Position numbers and translations under genes: made by a program. A stretch of DNA of 64,000 nt, from positions 62,001 to 126,000 of the forward strand of contig NZ_BDBX01000021.1 in assembly GCF_001613205.1 (NCBI RefSeq), given 5' to 3'. Positions 63,572 through 64,000 of this stretch are shown in pieces. Within the stretch, counting starts at the first letter, position 1; every line of letters begins with the position of its first letter. The notes below the pieces were generated by a model. The model worked only from the letters and a program-made list of their open reading frames with translations. It did not search any database and was not told the DNA's origin. The stretch is from Nocardia sienata NBRC 100364 (GTDB taxonomy: Bacteria > Actinomycetota > Actinomycetes > Mycobacteriales > Mycobacteriaceae).

Positions 63572-64000
63572 TCATTCCTCGCGGTCGAAATCCGCGACTC
63601 CGTGCTTCCAATAGCCGGCGATCAGGCAATCCTTCGCCGGCACACCGAGTTCGCCGCGCACCCATTTGCGGATCGGCCGCAGCTGCCCGGCTTCCCCGGC
63701 GACCCACGCGTAGACGTTCTGGCTCTCCGGGACGGTGACCGTGCGGATCGCCTTCTCCAGCAGGTCGCCGGTGCCGGCCCGCGCGTCGCCCCGGTGCAGC
63801 CAGCGGACCTCCACCCCGACCGGGGCCGCCAGTTCGATCTCCTGGCTCTCGTCGGCCACTTCGACGAACACCCAGCCGGTCTTCTCGCGCGGTAGCCATT
63901 CCAGCCAGCGGGCGATCGCGGGCATGGCGGTGATATCGCCGGCGAACAGGTAGTTGTCGTAGCTGGTGGGCACCACCACGCCACCGGGCGGGCCCGCGAT
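63572..64000 (-). CDS. Siderophore-interacting FAD protein, C-terminal part
   Basis: The gene runs off the right edge, so only the last 142 residues are visible. They match the SIP C-terminal domain: YDNYLFAGDITAMPAIARWLEWLP, NVYAWVAGEAGQLRPIRKWVRGELG and AGYWKHGVADFDREE. SIP-family flavoproteins reduce ferric siderophores inside the cell to free iron. The stop lies 11 bp before the carrier protein start, so the two share a transcript. Confidence 0.9.
   Translation of the reverse strand: MAGPPGGVVVPTSYDNYLFAGDITAMPAIARWLEWLPREKTGWVFVEVADESQEIELAAPVGVEVRWLHRGDARAGTGDLLEKAIRTVTVPESQNVYAWVAGEAGQLRPIRKWVRGELGVPAKDCLIAGYWKHGVADFDREE

Overview
This is a high-GC chromosomal window from a mycolic-acid actinomycete, most likely a Nocardia or a close relative. 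The gene content supports this: accD6-kasA-acpM-fabD for meromycolate synthesis, an FabD-linked PucR-type regulator and aceE, the RNase H/phosphatase - zinc ribbon - Nif3 - cobC - ptpA - SURF1 - cobD neighbourhood known from Mycobacterium tuberculosis (Rv2228c-Rv2236c), KstR-type and IdeR-type operators, and many GTG starts. Species identity is inferred from gene content only.

Layout. 1-4.8 kb: the end of a GNAT acetyltransferase, a molybdate uptake operon (HTH-Mop protein, modA, modB, modC), a small membrane protein, an MmyB-type regulator and a toxin-like gene remnant. 5-11.7 kb: the conserved RNase H to cobD block. 11.9-16.7 kb: an accessory stretch with an ECF41 sigma factor and its own promoter, a gamma-carbonic anhydrase, a structured leader RNA before a 61-codon gene, a TetR regulator, an orphan N6-adenine methyltransferase and a 97-bp palindrome. 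16.7-27.2 kb: mycolate FAS-II operon, regulator, aceE, lipoprotein, DUF3052, ahpE and tRNA-Val. As remembered, this block runs in the opposite relative orientation in M. tuberculosis. 27.2-32.5 kb: a scarred region with a DUF2332 pseudogene against the tRNA, an MFS/TetR pair, a DUF3145 fragment, a CYP157-like P450 without the EXXR arginine, and an intact DUF3145 gene.

32.6-43.6 kb: serine hydrolase, NDMA-dependent alcohol dehydrogenase with a KstR-type box, phosphotransferase, pabB, a TerD-DUF2510-zinc ribbon-PH-like-HNH fusion protein, a DUF1254 lipoprotein, and two divergent paralogous small membrane proteins. 43.6-48 kb: a probable macrolide/lincosamide/streptogramin resistance operon (ABC-F, Vat-type acetyltransferase, macrolide glycosyltransferase) with a divergent TetR, an operator and a leader ORF. 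48-53 kb: BCCT transporter, epimerase, MarR with its own operator, and a thioesterase with a second KstR-type box.

53-58.8 kb: a TetR-controlled operon with an SSS transporter, two DUF1989 proteins and a urea/guanidine-carboxylase-like protein that lacks its biotin carboxylase and biotin carrier parts. 58.8-64 kb: a 2,3-dihydroxybenzoate (catecholate siderophore) cluster under an IdeR-type iron box: isochorismatase, isochorismate synthase, dehydrogenase, AMP ligase, a stand-alone aryl carrier protein, and a siderophore-interacting reductase cut by the window edge. No NRPS is visible.

Strongest candidates for something new: the TerD-HNH fusion, the biotin-less carboxylase operon, the paralogous membrane pair, the structured leader at 13.5 kb, and the ABC-F leader.
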